From contig NZ_CP002701.1 in NCBI RefSeq assembly GCF_000521565.1, forward strand, positions 186,001-250,000: 64,000 bases of DNA. Direction: 5' to 3'. The notes below the pieces were generated by a model that searched no databases, had not been told where the DNA came from, and saw only the letters and a list, made by a program, of their open reading frames with translations. The stretch comes from Buchnera aphidicola str. G002 (Myzus persicae) (GTDB taxonomy: Bacteria; Pseudomonadota; Gammaproteobacteria; Enterobacterales; Enterobacteriaceae). A program made the translations under genes and the position numbers. Below are positions 29,602 to 41,085 of this stretch, piece by piece (position 1 is the stretch's first letter; each line of letters starts with the position of its first letter).

Positions 29602-29854
29602 AGCTCTCTCCGATGTAATATTTTTTTTTAAAAAATTAAATTTTAGTTAACAGTTTTAAATTTTTTTTTAAAAAAATAATTTATATACATTAAATATATA
29701 AGATTTATTTAATTGCATTTCTAATCAAATTATTATAATAAATAATTTTAACATAAACTATAATTAAATATATTTTTTATATAATTAAGCTTATTAATGA
29801 GACAAAAATCTCTATTTATAAAAATATTTTTTAAAAAATAAGGCAACTATTTAT

Positions 29855-30654
29855 ATGATAAAAAATAATATTAAAAGATTTGCATTAGGAGTCGAATATG
29901 ATGGAAGTTTTTATCATGGATGGCAGAGTCAAAAAACAGTACCTACTATTCAAGAAGAAGTAGAAAAAGCTTTATCTATAATTGCTAATCATAAGATAGA
30001 TGTAATATGTGCAGGTCGTACTGATGCTGGGGTACATAGTATAGGACAAGTCATTCATTTTAGTACTACAACTATTCGTAAAAAATCATCTTGGATATTA
30101 GGAACTAATAGCTATTTATCTAAATACATTTCTATTATATGGATCAAAGAAGTTTCAGAGCATTTTCATGCACGTTATAGCGCTATTACACGTTCTTATC
30201 GTTATATAATATATAATTATCCTTTTCGATCTGCTATTTTTCAGGATAAATCAAATCATGTGTATAAAATTTTAAATATTGATAAAATGAATTTTGAAGC
30301 TCAATTTTTATTAGGAGAACATGATTTTACATCTTTTCGAGGTCTTAATTGTCAATCACATTCTCCTTTCAGAAAAATCATAAAATTAAATATTTGGCGT
30401 CATGAAGCTTGGGTGATAATTGATATTGTAGCTAATTCTTTTTTATATCATATGGTTCGAAATATTGTTGGCACCTTAATTGAAATTGGTCTTTCTAAAA
30501 AAAAAAATTTTGGATGAAAGAATTATTACAAAGAAAAAATAGAAGTGATGCAGGATCTACAGCTCCAGCTAAAGGTTTATATTTAGTATTTGTACAATAT
30601 CCTTTATATTTTAATTTACCAAACTCGTCATGTGATTCTATTTTTTTATGTTAA
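29855..30654 (+). CDS. truA: tRNA pseudouridine synthase A; frame broken in a poly(A) tract
   Basis: Makes pseudouridine at positions 38-40 of the tRNA anticodon stem. The catalytic Asp57 is in [10 protein letters not shown], and [13 protein letters not shown] and the [14 protein letters not shown] motif are conserved. The frame stops at 30517, just after an 11-base A tract (30497-30507). The next frame carries the expected C-terminus ([15 protein letters not shown], then [14 protein letters not shown]), matching E. coli AELLAAKDRTLAA and AKAEGLYLVAVDYP, to a stop at 30654. One extra A gives 266 residues (270 in E. coli). Without correction the last about 48 residues are lost. Confidence 0.9.
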
Positions 30655-30752
30655 AAAATATTATATGATTTTTAAAAATATTTACTCGTTTTGTAATATT
30701 TTTATTTAATATTTTAGAACATATAATTAACATCATTAAAAAAAGGTTTTTT

Positions 30753-33046
30753 ATGTTTATTGATATAAAAAAAAAAGAAAAATTTTAATAAAAATATTTT
30801 TTTTAATATTCAGTTTAATTGTATTTTATGGATTTTATTTATATTACAAAATAGATCAATCTATTAAAGGTAAAGTGTGGAGATTTCCCACATCAATTTA
30901 TGGACGAATAGTTAATTTAGAGCCAGGTAATTTATATTCTCAGAAAGAAATATTGAGTATTTTAAAAGGAACAATGTATAAAAAAGTAGAAACTGTCATG
31001 CTTCCAGGAGAATATAGTGTAAAAGATAATACTATAGATTTTATTAGACGTTCTTTTGATTTTCCGGATATTAAAGAAGGTGAATTTCATACAAGATTAT
31101 TTTTTAAAAATGATTTTTTAACAGAAATTAAAAATATTGAAAATAATCGTAATTTTAGTTTTTTCCGTTTAGAGCCTAAATTAATTACCATGTTAAAGTC
31201 CCCTGAAAAAGAGAAACGTATATTCATTTCTCGTAGTATATATCCAGAAATTTTGGTTAAAACATTATTAGCTATTGAGGATAGATATTTTTATGAGCAT
31301 GATGGGATTAATATATCTTCTATCGGTCGAGCTTTTTTAGTAAATATTATGGCAGGTCGTGCAATTCAAGGGGGTAGTACCCTAACTCAACAACTAGTAA
31401 AAAATCTTTTTTTAACTAATACTCGTTCTATTTTAAGAAAAATAAATGAAATGTATATGGCTTTAATTCTAGACTGTTTTTATTCTAAAGATAAAATTTT
31501 AGAATTGTATTTGAATGAAGTTTATTTAGGACAAGATGGTGATGAACAAATTAGGGGATTTCCACTTGCTAGTATTTATTATTTTGGTCGACCAATAGAT
31601 GAATTAAGTTTAGAACAGTATGCCTTATTAGTAGGAATGGTAAAAGGAGCTTCTTTATATAGTCCTTGGACTAATCCTATTTCTGCATTGAAAAGAAGAA
31701 ATTTAGTTTTATTTTCATTATATAATCAAAAATACATTACAAAAAAAATATATGAAAATTTATCTAAACGAGCTTTAAATGTTCAACTTAAAGGTAATAT
31801 TATTTCACCTTATCCTTCTTTTGTGCAATTAGTACATGCTGAATTAAAAAAAAAAATTAAAACCAAAATTGAAAATATTTCAGGTATAAAGATATTTACA
31901 ACTTTAGATTCTATATCACAAAACGCAGTAGAAAAAGCTGTTAAAATAGAAATTCCAAAATTAAAAAAAGAAAAAAAATTAAAAGATTTAGAAGTTGCTA
32001 TGATAGTTTTAGATCGATTTACTGGAGAAATTCAAGCTCTTATTGGAAGTGCTTCACCTAAATTTGATGGGTATAATCGTGCTTTAAAAGCGAGGCGCTC
32101 TATAGGCTCATTGTCTAAACCTATAACATATTTGACTGCTTTATCAGAACCAAATAAATATCATTTAAATACTTGGATTTCTGATACACCTATTTCAATT
32201 AAATTAGATAATGGTGAATATTGGATACCGAAAAATAATAATTATCATTTTAGTGGAAAAGTAATGTTATTAGATGCGTTAATTCATTCGATTAATATAC
32301 CAACAGTTAATTTAAGCTTAGATTTAGGTTTTAAAAAACTAGTTAATACTTGGTTACATCTAGGAGTTTCTAAAAATCAACTTACTCCTTTTCCATCTAT
32401 ATCATTAGGGGCTATTAATTTAACACCGATTGAAATTGCACAAGTTTTTCAAATTATTGGAAGTGGTGGTTATAAGTCATTATTATCCTCTGTTAGATCT
32501 GTTGTATCTGATGATGGTAAAATATTATATCAAACATTACCTCAATCAAAACATATAGTTTCTTCTGAAGCTTCTTATTTAATATTATATGCTATGCAAC
32601 AAGTAGTTCAAAATGGAACAGCAAAATCATTAGGAAAAAATTTTTCGAGATTCTCTTTGGCGGGTAAAACTGGTACTACAAATAATTTAGTAGATAATTG
32701 GTTTGTAGGTATTGATGGGAAAAAAATTGTTATTACTTGGATAGGTCGAGACAATAATAAAACAACGAAATTATATAGTTCTTCTGGTGCCATGAAAATT
32801 TATAAAAAGTATCTTGAATATGAGCATCCGATACCATTGATACTAAAACGTCCAAAAAATATAAATATATTTTATATTAATAAAATAGGACAATTATTTT
32901 GTGAAAAAAATAATGAGCATAAAAGAGTTCTACCAATATGGTCTATACATAATAAAAAAATTTGTGATTATAAAAAAGAATTAGAATATCGTGAATTAAA
33001 AACTAAAAAAAATTTTTTATTTTGGTTCAGAGATTTATTTTCATAA
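30753..33046 (+). CDS. mrcB: Penicillin-binding protein 1B; start separated by a poly(A) frameshift
   Basis: Bifunctional inner-membrane peptidoglycan synthase. The ATG at 30753 reads MFIDIKKK and stops after 11 codons. The enzyme frame begins beyond a 10-base A tract (30767-30776) and has no ATG before the catalytic region, only a GTG at 30875. One extra A joins them into 764 residues with the membrane anchor at about 11-32 (ILIKIFFLIFSLIVFYGFYL), then GKVWRFPTSIYGR as in E. coli. The glycosyltransferase Glu176 is in EDRYFYEHDG, the transpeptidase Ser453-x-x-Lys456 in GSLSKP, and the KTGTTNN box follows. A GTG start would give a protein without its anchor. Confidence 0.9.
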
Positions 33047-33249
33047 GAAAATATTTGAATATATGTTAGATATTTTTACAGAATAATTCTACCACAAAAA
33101 TTGTATTTTTTATTCTAAAATTATTTAAAAAAATAAATATTTTTTAATAAAATACATATTCAGTTTAAATATTTAAACAATTTAGTACAAACAATAAAAA
33201 TTTTTTGACTTTTAGTTAATTTAAAAAATTTAAATATGAGAATTATAGT

Positions 33250-35871
33250 ATGTTAATTAAATTTTTGACTAAAATATTTGGTAATCGTAATAATCGTATT
33301 TTAAAAAAATTAAAAAAAATAGTATGTTCTATTAATCAACTTGAAAAAAAATTTGAAAAATTATCAGATAGAAAATTACAAGAGCATACAAAAATATTTC
33401 GTTTACGTTTAAGAAATGGAGAAACATTAGATGATTTATTACCAGAAGCTTTTGCTACAGTTAGAGAAGCTAGTAAACGTATCTTTAGTATGAGACATTT
33501 TGATGTACAAATATTAGGAGGAATAGTTTTAAATAAACAGTGTATCGCAGAAATGCGAACAGGTGAAGGAAAAACTTTAACATCTACTTTACCAGCTTAT
33601 TTAAATGCATTAAGTGGAAAGGGTGTACACGTGGTTACTATGAATGATTATTTAGCTCGTAGAGATGCAGAAAAAAACACTCCATTATTTGAATTTCTTG
33701 ATTTAACGGTTGGTTTAAACTTATCTGAAATGTCTTTTTTTTCTAAACGAAAAGCTTATTTGTCCGATATTACTTATGGTACAAATAATGAATACGGATT
33801 TGATTATTTACGTGATAATATGATTTTTTCTCCAGAAGAACGAGTTCAAAGAGAATTAAATTATGCATTAGTAGATGAAGTAGATTCAATTTTAATCGAT
33901 GAAGCTCGAACACCTTTAATTATTTCAGGACCATCAGAAAATAGTTCAGAATTATACAAAGAAATTAATATGATTGTGCCTTTTTTAATTTCTCAAAAAA
34001 AAGAAGATTCAGAAGATTTTAAAGGCACTGGTCATTTTTTTATTGATGAAAAATCAAAACAAATATATTTAACAGAAAGAGGATTAATTGAAGTTGAAAA
34101 AATATTATTTGAAAAAAAATTGATGAATATAGGAGAATCCTTATATTCTTCAAACAATATAATATTAATGCATCATGTTCTGTCTGCACTGCGTGCTCAT
34201 AAATTATTTGTGCGAGACGTCGATTATCTTATAAAAGATAATACAATCGTTATTGTAGATGAACATACTGGACGCACTATGCCAGGACGAAGATGGTCAG
34301 ATGGATTACATCAAGCAATAGAAGCTAAAGAAAATGTTCCAATAAAAAATGAAAATCAAACATTAGCATCTATTACGTTTCAAAATTATTTCCGTTTATA
34401 TAAAAAAATAGCTGGTATGACTGGAACTGCTGCAACTGAAGCTTTTGAATTTAGTTCGATTTATAATCTTGACACTATTGTAATACCCACAAATAAACCA
34501 ATGATACGTAAAGATATGTCTGATTTAGTATATATTACTGAAAAAGAAAAGATTAATGCTATTATAAAAGATATAGAAAAATGTATTAAATTAAATCAGC
34601 CTGTATTAGTAGGAACAGTTTCTATTGAAAAATCAGAGATTATTTCTAAAAAATTAATGAAATTAAATATTAATCACAGCGTCTTAAACGCTAAATTTCA
34701 TGCTAAAGAAGCTGAAATCATAGCTCAAGCAGGAAAGCCTAGATCGATTACAATTGCTACAAATATGGCAGGTCGTGGAACAGATATAGTTCTTGGTGGT
34801 AATTTAGAAGTAGAGTTAAAAAAACATTCAAAAATGACTGCAGAAGATATTGCAAAAATCAAAAATAATTGGCAAAAAGAACATGATTTAGTTGTTTCTG
34901 TAGGTGGCTTGCATATCATAGGTACTGAACGTCATGAATCACGTCGTATTGATAATCAGTTAATAGGGCGTGCTGGTCGTCAGGGGGATAGTGGTTCTTC
35001 ACGTTTTTATTTATCAATGGAAGATTCATTAATGAGAATTTTTGCGTCTGAAAAGATTATTAATATGATGCGTAAACTAGGACTATCTTTTAATGAAGCT
35101 ATTGAACATCCTTGGGTCACAAAAGCGATAGAAAATGCTCAAAAAAAAGTAGAAAATCAAAATTTTGAAATTAGAAAACAATTATTAGAATATGATGATA
35201 TTGTTAATGAACAGCGTCGTACAATTTATTTTCAACGAAATAAGTTAATTGATGAAAAAGATATCAAAATCATCATTCATGATATTTTTAAAGATGTATT
35301 AGCTAAAGTTTTTATGTCTTATATATCTAAAAATACTATTAGAGATAAATTAAAAATTATTGCTTTAGAAAAAAAGTTAAATACTGATTTTGATTTAATT
35401 GTTCCAGTGTCTGATTGGTTAAATATTAAACCTGTTTTACACCATGAAGAATTAATTAAAAAAATTATTAATTTATCACAAATTAATTATCAAAAAAAAG
35501 AAGATTTAATTGGTAAAGATAATATGAGAAAAATAGAAAAATCTATTATGTTACAAACATTAGATTCTCTTTGGAAAGATCATTTATCAGCTATAGATTA
35601 TTTAAGGCAAGGTATTCATTTACGTGGTTACGCACAAAAAGATCCTAAACAAGAGTATAAACGAGAATCTTTTAATATGTTTTCTAACATGTTAGAAGTA
35701 TTAAAATATGAAGTCGTATCATTTCTTAGTAAAATCAATCTATCTTATTCAAAAAAATATATAGATTTAAATCAAAGGTTAATAATGAGTCCTAATAATA
35801 AAATTAGTCGTAATTCGTCTTGTATATGTGGTTCGGGTAAAAAATACAAACATTGTCATGGTAGTTTATAG
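33250..35871 (+). CDS. secA: Preprotein translocase ATPase SecA
   Basis: Motor of Sec-dependent export, pushing preproteins through SecYEG. Walker A MRTGEGKT is at 102-109, followed by [20 protein letters not shown] (DEAD-like), the preprotein-binding domain and the second helicase half ([20 protein letters not shown]). The C-terminal SEC-C metal site [14 protein letters not shown] that binds SecB and zinc is intact. It has 873 residues against 901 in E. coli, shortened in the linker before the SEC-C site. The 203 bases before it hold no secM-like leader, although E. coli regulates secA through SecM. mutT follows after 25 bases. Confidence 0.97.
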   Translation: MLIKFLTKIFGNRNNRILKKLKKIVCSINQLEKKFEKLSDRKLQEHTKIFRLRLRNGETLDDLLPEAFATVREASKRIFSMRHFDVQILGGIVLNKQCIAEMRTGEGKTLTSTLPAYLNALSGKGVHVVTMNDYLARRDAEKNTPLFEFLDLTVGLNLSEMSFFSKRKAYLSDITYGTNNEYGFDYLRDNMIFSPEERVQRELNYALVDEVDSILIDEARTPLIISGPSENSSELYKEINMIVPFLISQKKEDSEDFKGTGHFFIDEKSKQIYLTERGLIEVEKILFEKKLMNIGESLYSSNNIILMHHVLSALRAHKLFVRDVDYLIKDNTIVIVDEHTGRTMPGRRWSDGLHQAIEAKENVPIKNENQTLASITFQNYFRLYKKIAGMTGTAATEAFEFSSIYNLDTIVIPTNKPMIRKDMSDLVYITEKEKINAIIKDIEKCIKLNQPVLVGTVSIEKSEIISKKLMKLNINHSVLNAKFHAKEAEIIAQAGKPRSITIATNMAGRGTDIVLGGNLEVELKKHSKMTAEDIAKIKNNWQKEHDLVVSVGGLHIIGTERHESRRIDNQLIGRAGRQGDSGSSRFYLSMEDSLMRIFASEKIINMMRKLGLSFNEAIEHPWVTKAIENAQKKVENQNFEIRKQLLEYDDIVNEQRRTIYFQRNKLIDEKDIKIIIHDIFKDVLAKVFMSYISKNTIRDKLKIIALEKKLNTDFDLIVPVSDWLNIKPVLHHEELIKKIINLSQINYQKKEDLIGKDNMRKIEKSIMLQTLDSLWKDHLSAIDYLRQGIHLRGYAQKDPKQEYKRESFNMFSNMLEVLKYEVVSFLSKINLSYSKKYIDLNQRLIMSPNNKISRNSSCICGSGKKYKHCHGSL

Positions 35872-35896
35872 AAATATTTTATTGAGAATTTTTTTA

Positions 35897-36322
35897 ATGA
35901 GTTATATAAAAGTAGCAATTGGTCTAATTGTAAATAAAAATATGGTTTATATCACTAAAGGAAAATATAAAAAAAATATATGGGAATTTCCTGGTGGAAA
36001 AGCGGAAAAAAATGAAAATATAATCCAGGCATTAAAAAGGGAATTACTAGAAGAAGTTGGAATTATAATATTAAAATTTCGTTTTTTTAAATACATTAAA
36101 TATTTTTATTCCAAAAAAAAGTTAAAATTATATTTTTTTTTAATTAATCAATGGAAAGGTCGACCTTATAGTAGAGAAGGTTATTTTTATCGTTGGACAT
36201 TTTTTTACGATCTAAAAACTTCTGATTTTCCACCTGCAAATTATAGTGTTATCACTTCTCTTAAAAAAACATTATTCTGTTCTAATATTTTTTATAAAAA
36301 TTATAGTGATATATTTTATTAA
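35897..36322 (+). CDS. mutT: 8-oxo-dGTP pyrophosphatase MutT
   Basis: Hydrolyses oxidised dGTP to prevent A:T to C:G transversions. The complete Nudix box GKAEKNENIIQALKRELLEE (about 38-57), then VGI, satisfies the G-x5-E-x7-RE-x2-EE-x-G pattern. DDFPPAN of E. coli appears as SDFPPAN. The frame opens further up within secA, but ATG 35897 gives MSYIKVAIGLIVN, matching the E. coli start, 141 residues (129 in E. coli) with a short extra tail. It follows secA as in E. coli. Confidence 0.93.
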   Translation: MSYIKVAIGLIVNKNMVYITKGKYKKNIWEFPGGKAEKNENIIQALKRELLEEVGIIILKFRFFKYIKYFYSKKKLKLYFFLINQWKGRPYSREGYFYRWTFFYDLKTSDFPPANYSVITSLKKTLFCSNIFYKNYSDIFY

Positions 36323-36371
36323 AAAATTTTTTAAAAATAAAAAATAAATATAATATAAATAAAGTATTTTT

Positions 36372-37025
36372 TTAGTAAAATTTTGTTAAATAATTTTTAT
36401 TTATATTTTTTGTTTTATTTTGATGATATTTATATCCTAAATATGAATAAAAATAATTTAAATAATAAATACATTGATATGTCTTCTTAATTTTATTTTT
36501 ATTAAATATAATGTCATCTGACATAGAACGTCTTTCTCTTCTAGTAGCTTGTAATGAAATAATTTTTTTTGCTTCTTGCAAGCTAATCTTATCTCTTTCA
36601 ACTACGCGTTTTATTTGATATTTTATAGGCGAGTCTACTAATAGAATTCTATTTGCTTTTTTTTCTAGTTTTTTTTCAAAAAGTAATGGTACTACCCACA
36701 AGCACCAAGTAGATTTTATGAGTTTTATTTCATTTTTAGTTTCTTGAAAAATTTTAGGATATAATAAGTTTTCTAACCATAACCTATGATTTTTATTATT
36801 AAATATATATTTTCGAAGTAAAAAACGGTTAATAGAGTTGTTTATATTTATTATTTTATTTCCAAATTTTTTTTTAATTGATTCTGAGACTTGAAAATTA
36901 TATTTAATTATATTTTTTGCAATTATATCAGTATCAATAATATTAATACCTAGTTTTTTAAAGCTATTAGAGACAGTAGTTTTTCCACTACCAATACCTC
37001 CAGTAAGTGCTACAATATAAGTCAT
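36372..37025 (-). CDS. coaE: Dephospho-CoA kinase
   Basis: Last step of coenzyme A synthesis, phosphorylating the ribose 3'-OH of dephospho-CoA. The P-loop GGIGSGKTT is at 9-17, DTDIIAKN follows, and the substrate lid CLWVVPLLFEKKLEK and the arginine-rich SLQATRRERR are conserved. The 217 residues compare with 206 in E. coli. The last about 15 residues are Asn/Lys-rich and unlike the family, possibly read-through after loss of the old stop. It converges on mutT. Confidence 0.93.
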   Translation of the reverse strand: MTYIVALTGGIGSGKTTVSNSFKKLGINIIDTDIIAKNIIKYNFQVSESIKKKFGNKIININNSINRFLLRKYIFNNKNHRLWLENLLYPKIFQETKNEIKLIKSTWCLWVVPLLFEKKLEKKANRILLVDSPIKYQIKRVVERDKISLQEAKKIISLQATRRERRSMSDDIIFNKNKIKKTYQCIYYLNYFYSYLGYKYHQNKTKNINKNYLTKFY

Positions 37026-37148
37026 ATTTTTGAATCTTTTAATTAATGAAGGAAATGTGTTTTTTGTAAAATTTTAATGTAGATAAAACATCTTATTTTT
37101 ATTAGATGTTATATTAATATTACATATTTAAATTAGGATAGTTATATT

Positions 37149-38198
37149 ATGCGTATTGAAGAAGACATTAAGTTAGGTTTTAAGGACGTATTAATAAGAC
37201 CTAAACGTTCTACATTGAAAAGTCGTTCTCAAGTCGATCTAATTCGCAGTTTTTCTTTTAAATACTCTTCTATTGTATGGTCCGGAATTCCTATTATTGC
37301 AGCAAATATGGACACAATAGGTACTTTTCAAATGGTACAGTCTTTATCAAATTTTAATATACTGACAGCAGTACATAAATATTATTCCTTTGAAGTTTGG
37401 AAAAATTTTATTAGTTTATCTTCTAAACATGTATTAAATCATGTAATTGTATCTATTGGAACGTCTGATTCTGATTTTATTAAAATTAAAAAAATTTTTT
37501 TATTGTCTTCTGAAATAAAATATATCTGTATTGATGTAGCGAATGGTTATTCTGAACATGTAGTCTCTTTTTTAAAATTAGTACGAGATTTTTTTCCAGA
37601 TAAAATTATTTGTGCAGGTAATGTTGTAACTGGAGAAATGGTAGAAGAATTAATACTTTCTGGAGCAGATATTGTTAAAGTTGGTATTGGACCAGGATCA
37701 GTATGTACTACACGAGTAAAAACTGGAGTTGGCTATCCTCAACTTTCAGCAATTATAGAATGTGCTGATGCAGCACATGGATTAGGTGGACAAATTATTA
37801 GTGATGGAGGATGTACTGTCTCTGGAGATATTGCTAAAGCATTTGGAGGAGGTGCTGATTTTGTTATGTTAGGGGGAATGTTGGCAGGTCATCAAGAGTG
37901 TTTAGGAGATATTATTGAAGAAAATTCAAAAAAATATATGTTATTTTATGGAATGAGTTCTACATCTGCAATGCAACGTTATACAGGTAAAATTGCAGGA
38001 TATCGTGCTTCTGAAGGAAAAACAGTTAAAATACCATTTAGAGGTGATGTGAGTGATACAATACGTGATATTTTAGGAGGCTTACGTTCTTCATGCACTT
38101 ATGTAGGTGCAGAAAAATTAAAAGAATTAACAAAAAGAACTACATTTATACGAGTTACAGAACAAGAAAATTGTATTTTTAATATTTTTAAAGAATAA
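37149..38198 (+). CDS. guaC: GMP reductase
   Basis: NADPH-dependent deamination of GMP to IMP, linking guanine to adenine nucleotides. The catalytic Cys186 is in GPGSVCTT, the substrate site in ISDGGCT, and [13 protein letters not shown] [12 protein letters not shown] is present. The 349 residues compare with 347 in E. coli. Near-identity to the E. coli N-terminus ([20 protein letters not shown]) makes the start certain. It is divergent from coaE and followed by its own terminator. Confidence 0.97.
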   Translation: MRIEEDIKLGFKDVLIRPKRSTLKSRSQVDLIRSFSFKYSSIVWSGIPIIAANMDTIGTFQMVQSLSNFNILTAVHKYYSFEVWKNFISLSSKHVLNHVIVSIGTSDSDFIKIKKIFLLSSEIKYICIDVANGYSEHVVSFLKLVRDFFPDKIICAGNVVTGEMVEELILSGADIVKVGIGPGSVCTTRVKTGVGYPQLSAIIECADAAHGLGGQIISDGGCTVSGDIAKAFGGGADFVMLGGMLAGHQECLGDIIEENSKKYMLFYGMSSTSAMQRYTGKIAGYRASEGKTVKIPFRGDVSDTIRDILGGLRSSCTYVGAEKLKELTKRTTFIRVTEQENCIFNIFKE

Positions 38199-38230
38199 AA
38201 CAATTTATTTAATATTTTTTATATTTAATT

Positions 38231-38283
38231 AAATCAATAAAATTAATTATATTTATATATGCTTAATTTTATTGATTTTTTTT
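38231..38283 (+). terminator. Terminator after guaC
   Basis: Perfect 15-base arms AAATCAATAAAATTA (38231-38245) and TAATTTTATTGATTT (38264-38278) around 18 bases, followed directly by T5 (38279-38283). It starts 33 bases past the guaC stop and isolates it from aceE. Confidence 0.75.
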
Positions 38284-38406
38284 AGATATTTATAATTAAT
38301 ATTAAATTACGACAATAGTATATAAAAATTTTATTTTTTATTGTAATTTTTTTAGATGAAATGTTAATTTAATAATTAAATATTTAATGTATAAGGAATC
38401 TATACT

Positions 38407-41073
38407 ATGTTAGAACGTTTATATGATGATGTGGATCCAATTGAAACCAGTGATTGGGTAGAAGCTATTGAATCTGTTATTCGTGAAGAAGGTCGTGAAA
38501 GAGCTTGTTTTTTAATCGAACAAATTTTAAAAAAGTCTAAAATAAATAAAATAGAATTTTTTAGATTTTTTTTTACTAGTGATTATATTAATACTATTAG
38601 CAGTGAAGATGAAGTGGAATATCCAGGTAATCTTATTTTAGAAAAACGTATTTGTTCAGTTATTCGTTGGAATGCTATAATGATGGTATTACGTGCTTCA
38701 AAAAAAAATTTAGAATTAGGAGGCCATTTATCATCTTTTCAATCATCTGCTACTATATATGAAGTGTGTTTTAATCATTTTTTCCGAGCTGCAAATAAAC
38801 AAGATGGGGGAGATTTAGTTTATTTTCAAGGTCATATTTCTCCTGGTATTTATGCGCGTTCCTTTTTAGAAGGACGTTTATCAGAAGAACAAATTAATAA
38901 TTTTAGACAAGAAGTTGATGGTAAAGGTTTATCTTCTTATCCTCATCCTAAATTAATGCCAAATTTTTGGCAATTTCCAACTGTATCTATGGGTCTAGGT
39001 CCACTTTGTTCTATTTATCAAGCAAAATTTTTAAAATATTTACAAAATAGAGAATTAAAAAATACTTCAAAACAAATAGTTTATGCTTTTTTAGGTGATG
39101 GTGAAATGGATGAACCAGAATCAAAAGGTGCTATTTCTATAGCTGTTCGTGAAAAATTAGATAATTTAATATTTATAATAAACTGTAATTTACAAAGATT
39201 AGATGGACCAGTTGTAGGTAATGGTAAAATTGTAAATGAATTAGAAAGTTTTTTTTATGGTGCAGGATGGAAAGTCATTAAAGTAATATGGGGAAGCCGA
39301 TGGGATTGTTTATTAAAAAAAGATAAAACTGGAAAATTGATTCAGTTGATGAATGAAACTATTGATGGTGATTATCAAACTTTTAAATCTAAAGATGGTG
39401 CATATGTTCGTAAATATTTTTTTGGAAAATATAAAGAAACATTAAAATTAGTAGAAAATATGACGGATGAAGAAATATGGCAACTCAATAGAGGAGGACA
39501 TGATTCAAAAAAAATGTTTAATGCTTTAAAAAAAGCTAAAGAAACAAAAAATAAGCCGACAGTAATTTTAGCACATACTGTTAAAGGATATGGTATGGGA
39601 ATTACTGCGGAAGGTAAAAATATTGCACATCAAATAAAAAAAATAAATATGAATGGAATAATGTATATTAGAGATCGTTTTAATATTCCTGTATCAGATG
39701 AGAATATCAATGAATTACCGTATGTTACTTTTAAAAAAACATCTGAAGAATATTGTTATCTTCATTCACAACGGAAAAAATTAGGCGGCTATATTCCTTT
39801 TCGTTTATCTAAATTTACTGGTGTATTGAATTTACCAGATTTAAAAGATTTTCAATCATTATTAGAAGAGCAAAAAAAAGAAATTTCTACTACTATAGCT
39901 TTTATACGTGTTTTAAATATAATTTTAAAAAATAATTTTATAAAAGATCTTATAGTTCCTATTATTGCAGATGAAGCACGCACTTTTGGAATGGAAGGAT
40001 TATTTCGAAAAATAGGTATTTATAGTTCAGGTGGTCAAAAGTATACTCCTCAGGATCGAGAGCAGTTATCTTATTATAAAGAAGAAAAAAAAGGTCAGAT
40101 ATTACAGGAAGGCATTAATGAATTAGGCGCTGCTGCCTCCTGGTTAGCTGCAGCTACATCTTATAGCACAAATAATTTTCCAATGATTCCTTTTTATATC
40201 TATTATTCAATATTTGGTTTTCAGAGAATAGGTGATTTATTTTGGGCTGCAGGCGATCAACAAGCAAGAGGATTTTTAATTGGAGGTACTTCAGGAAGAA
40301 CGACTTTAAACGGTGAAGGATTACAACATGAAGATGGACATAGTCACATACAATCTTTAACTATTCCTAATTGTATATCTTATGATCCCTCTTTTGCTTA
40401 TGAAGTTGCGGTAATTATACAAGATGGATTGAGACGTATGTATGGTCCTGAACAGGAAAATATATATTATTATATTACAACAATAAATGAAAATTATTAT
40501 ATGCCAGCTATGCCTAAAAATGTAGAGAAAGGTATTTGTAAAGGTATTTATAAATTAAAAACTTTATTTGGCACTACTTCTTTACAAGTGCAATTGATAG
40601 GTTCTGGTGCTATTTTACGTTCTATTTGCGAAGCTGCTGAAATTTTATTAAAAGAATATTTTATTACAACTGATATATATAGTGTTACTTCTTTTACAGA
40701 ATTAGCTAGAAATGGTGAAGATTGTGAAAGATGGAACATGCTTAATCCAAATAAAAAAAATAAAATACCATATGTTAAAAGAATTATGAATGATAATCCT
40801 GCTGTTGCTGCTACTGATTATATGAAATTGTTTGCTGAACAAATTCGTCCTTATATTCCAGCAAAAAAATATTATGTATTAGGTACTGATGGTTTTGGTC
40901 GTTCTGATAGTCGTGATAAATTACGTAATCATTTTGAAGTGAATGCTTACTATATAGTAGTAGCTGCTTTAAATTTATTATCAGAATTAAAGAATATTCA
41001 AAAAAAAGTAGTAGAAGATGCAATTATTAAATTTAATATTAATCCTAGTAAAATCAATCCGCGTTTGTCTTAA
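38407..41073 (+). CDS. aceE: Pyruvate dehydrogenase E1 component
   Basis: Thiamine diphosphate-dependent decarboxylation of pyruvate and reductive acetylation of the E2 lipoyl group. The TPP motif is at about 230-262 (GDGEMDEPESKGAIS, then NLIFIINCNLQRLDGP), and GYGMGITAEGKNIAHQ and TTLNGEGLQHEDGHSH carry active-site histidines. The 888 residues compare with 887 in E. coli. TAAGGA is 10 bases before the ATG. It is the first gene of aceEF-lpdA, and the pdhR repressor gene that precedes it in E. coli is absent. Confidence 0.98.
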   Translation: MLERLYDDVDPIETSDWVEAIESVIREEGRERACFLIEQILKKSKINKIEFFRFFFTSDYINTISSEDEVEYPGNLILEKRICSVIRWNAIMMVLRASKKNLELGGHLSSFQSSATIYEVCFNHFFRAANKQDGGDLVYFQGHISPGIYARSFLEGRLSEEQINNFRQEVDGKGLSSYPHPKLMPNFWQFPTVSMGLGPLCSIYQAKFLKYLQNRELKNTSKQIVYAFLGDGEMDEPESKGAISIAVREKLDNLIFIINCNLQRLDGPVVGNGKIVNELESFFYGAGWKVIKVIWGSRWDCLLKKDKTGKLIQLMNETIDGDYQTFKSKDGAYVRKYFFGKYKETLKLVENMTDEEIWQLNRGGHDSKKMFNALKKAKETKNKPTVILAHTVKGYGMGITAEGKNIAHQIKKINMNGIMYIRDRFNIPVSDENINELPYVTFKKTSEEYCYLHSQRKKLGGYIPFRLSKFTGVLNLPDLKDFQSLLEEQKKEISTTIAFIRVLNIILKNNFIKDLIVPIIADEARTFGMEGLFRKIGIYSSGGQKYTPQDREQLSYYKEEKKGQILQEGINELGAAASWLAAATSYSTNNFPMIPFYIYYSIFGFQRIGDLFWAAGDQQARGFLIGGTSGRTTLNGEGLQHEDGHSHIQSLTIPNCISYDPSFAYEVAVIIQDGLRRMYGPEQENIYYYITTINENYYMPAMPKNVEKGICKGIYKLKTLFGTTSLQVQLIGSGAILRSICEAAEILLKEYFITTDIYSVTSFTELARNGEDCERWNMLNPNKKNKIPYVKRIMNDNPAVAATDYMKLFAEQIRPYIPAKKYYVLGTDGFGRSDSRDKLRNHFEVNAYYIVVAALNLLSELKNIQKKVVEDAIIKFNINPSKINPRLS

Positions 41074-41085
41074 GAGGTAAAAACA

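Noticed and set aside
29602..29854. Possible small gene between dksA and truA
   Set aside because: Only short A/T-rich frames with no ribosome site; it is the divergent promoter region.
33047..33249. SecM-like arrest leader before secA
   Set aside because: No frame with a signal peptide or arrest-like sequence; only A/T-rich spacer with a weak TTGACT at 33205.
36372..36420. Frameshift at the end of coaE to explain its odd tail
   Set aside because: The catalytic part is complete and the tail is in the same frame; a lost stop codon explains it without invoking slippage.
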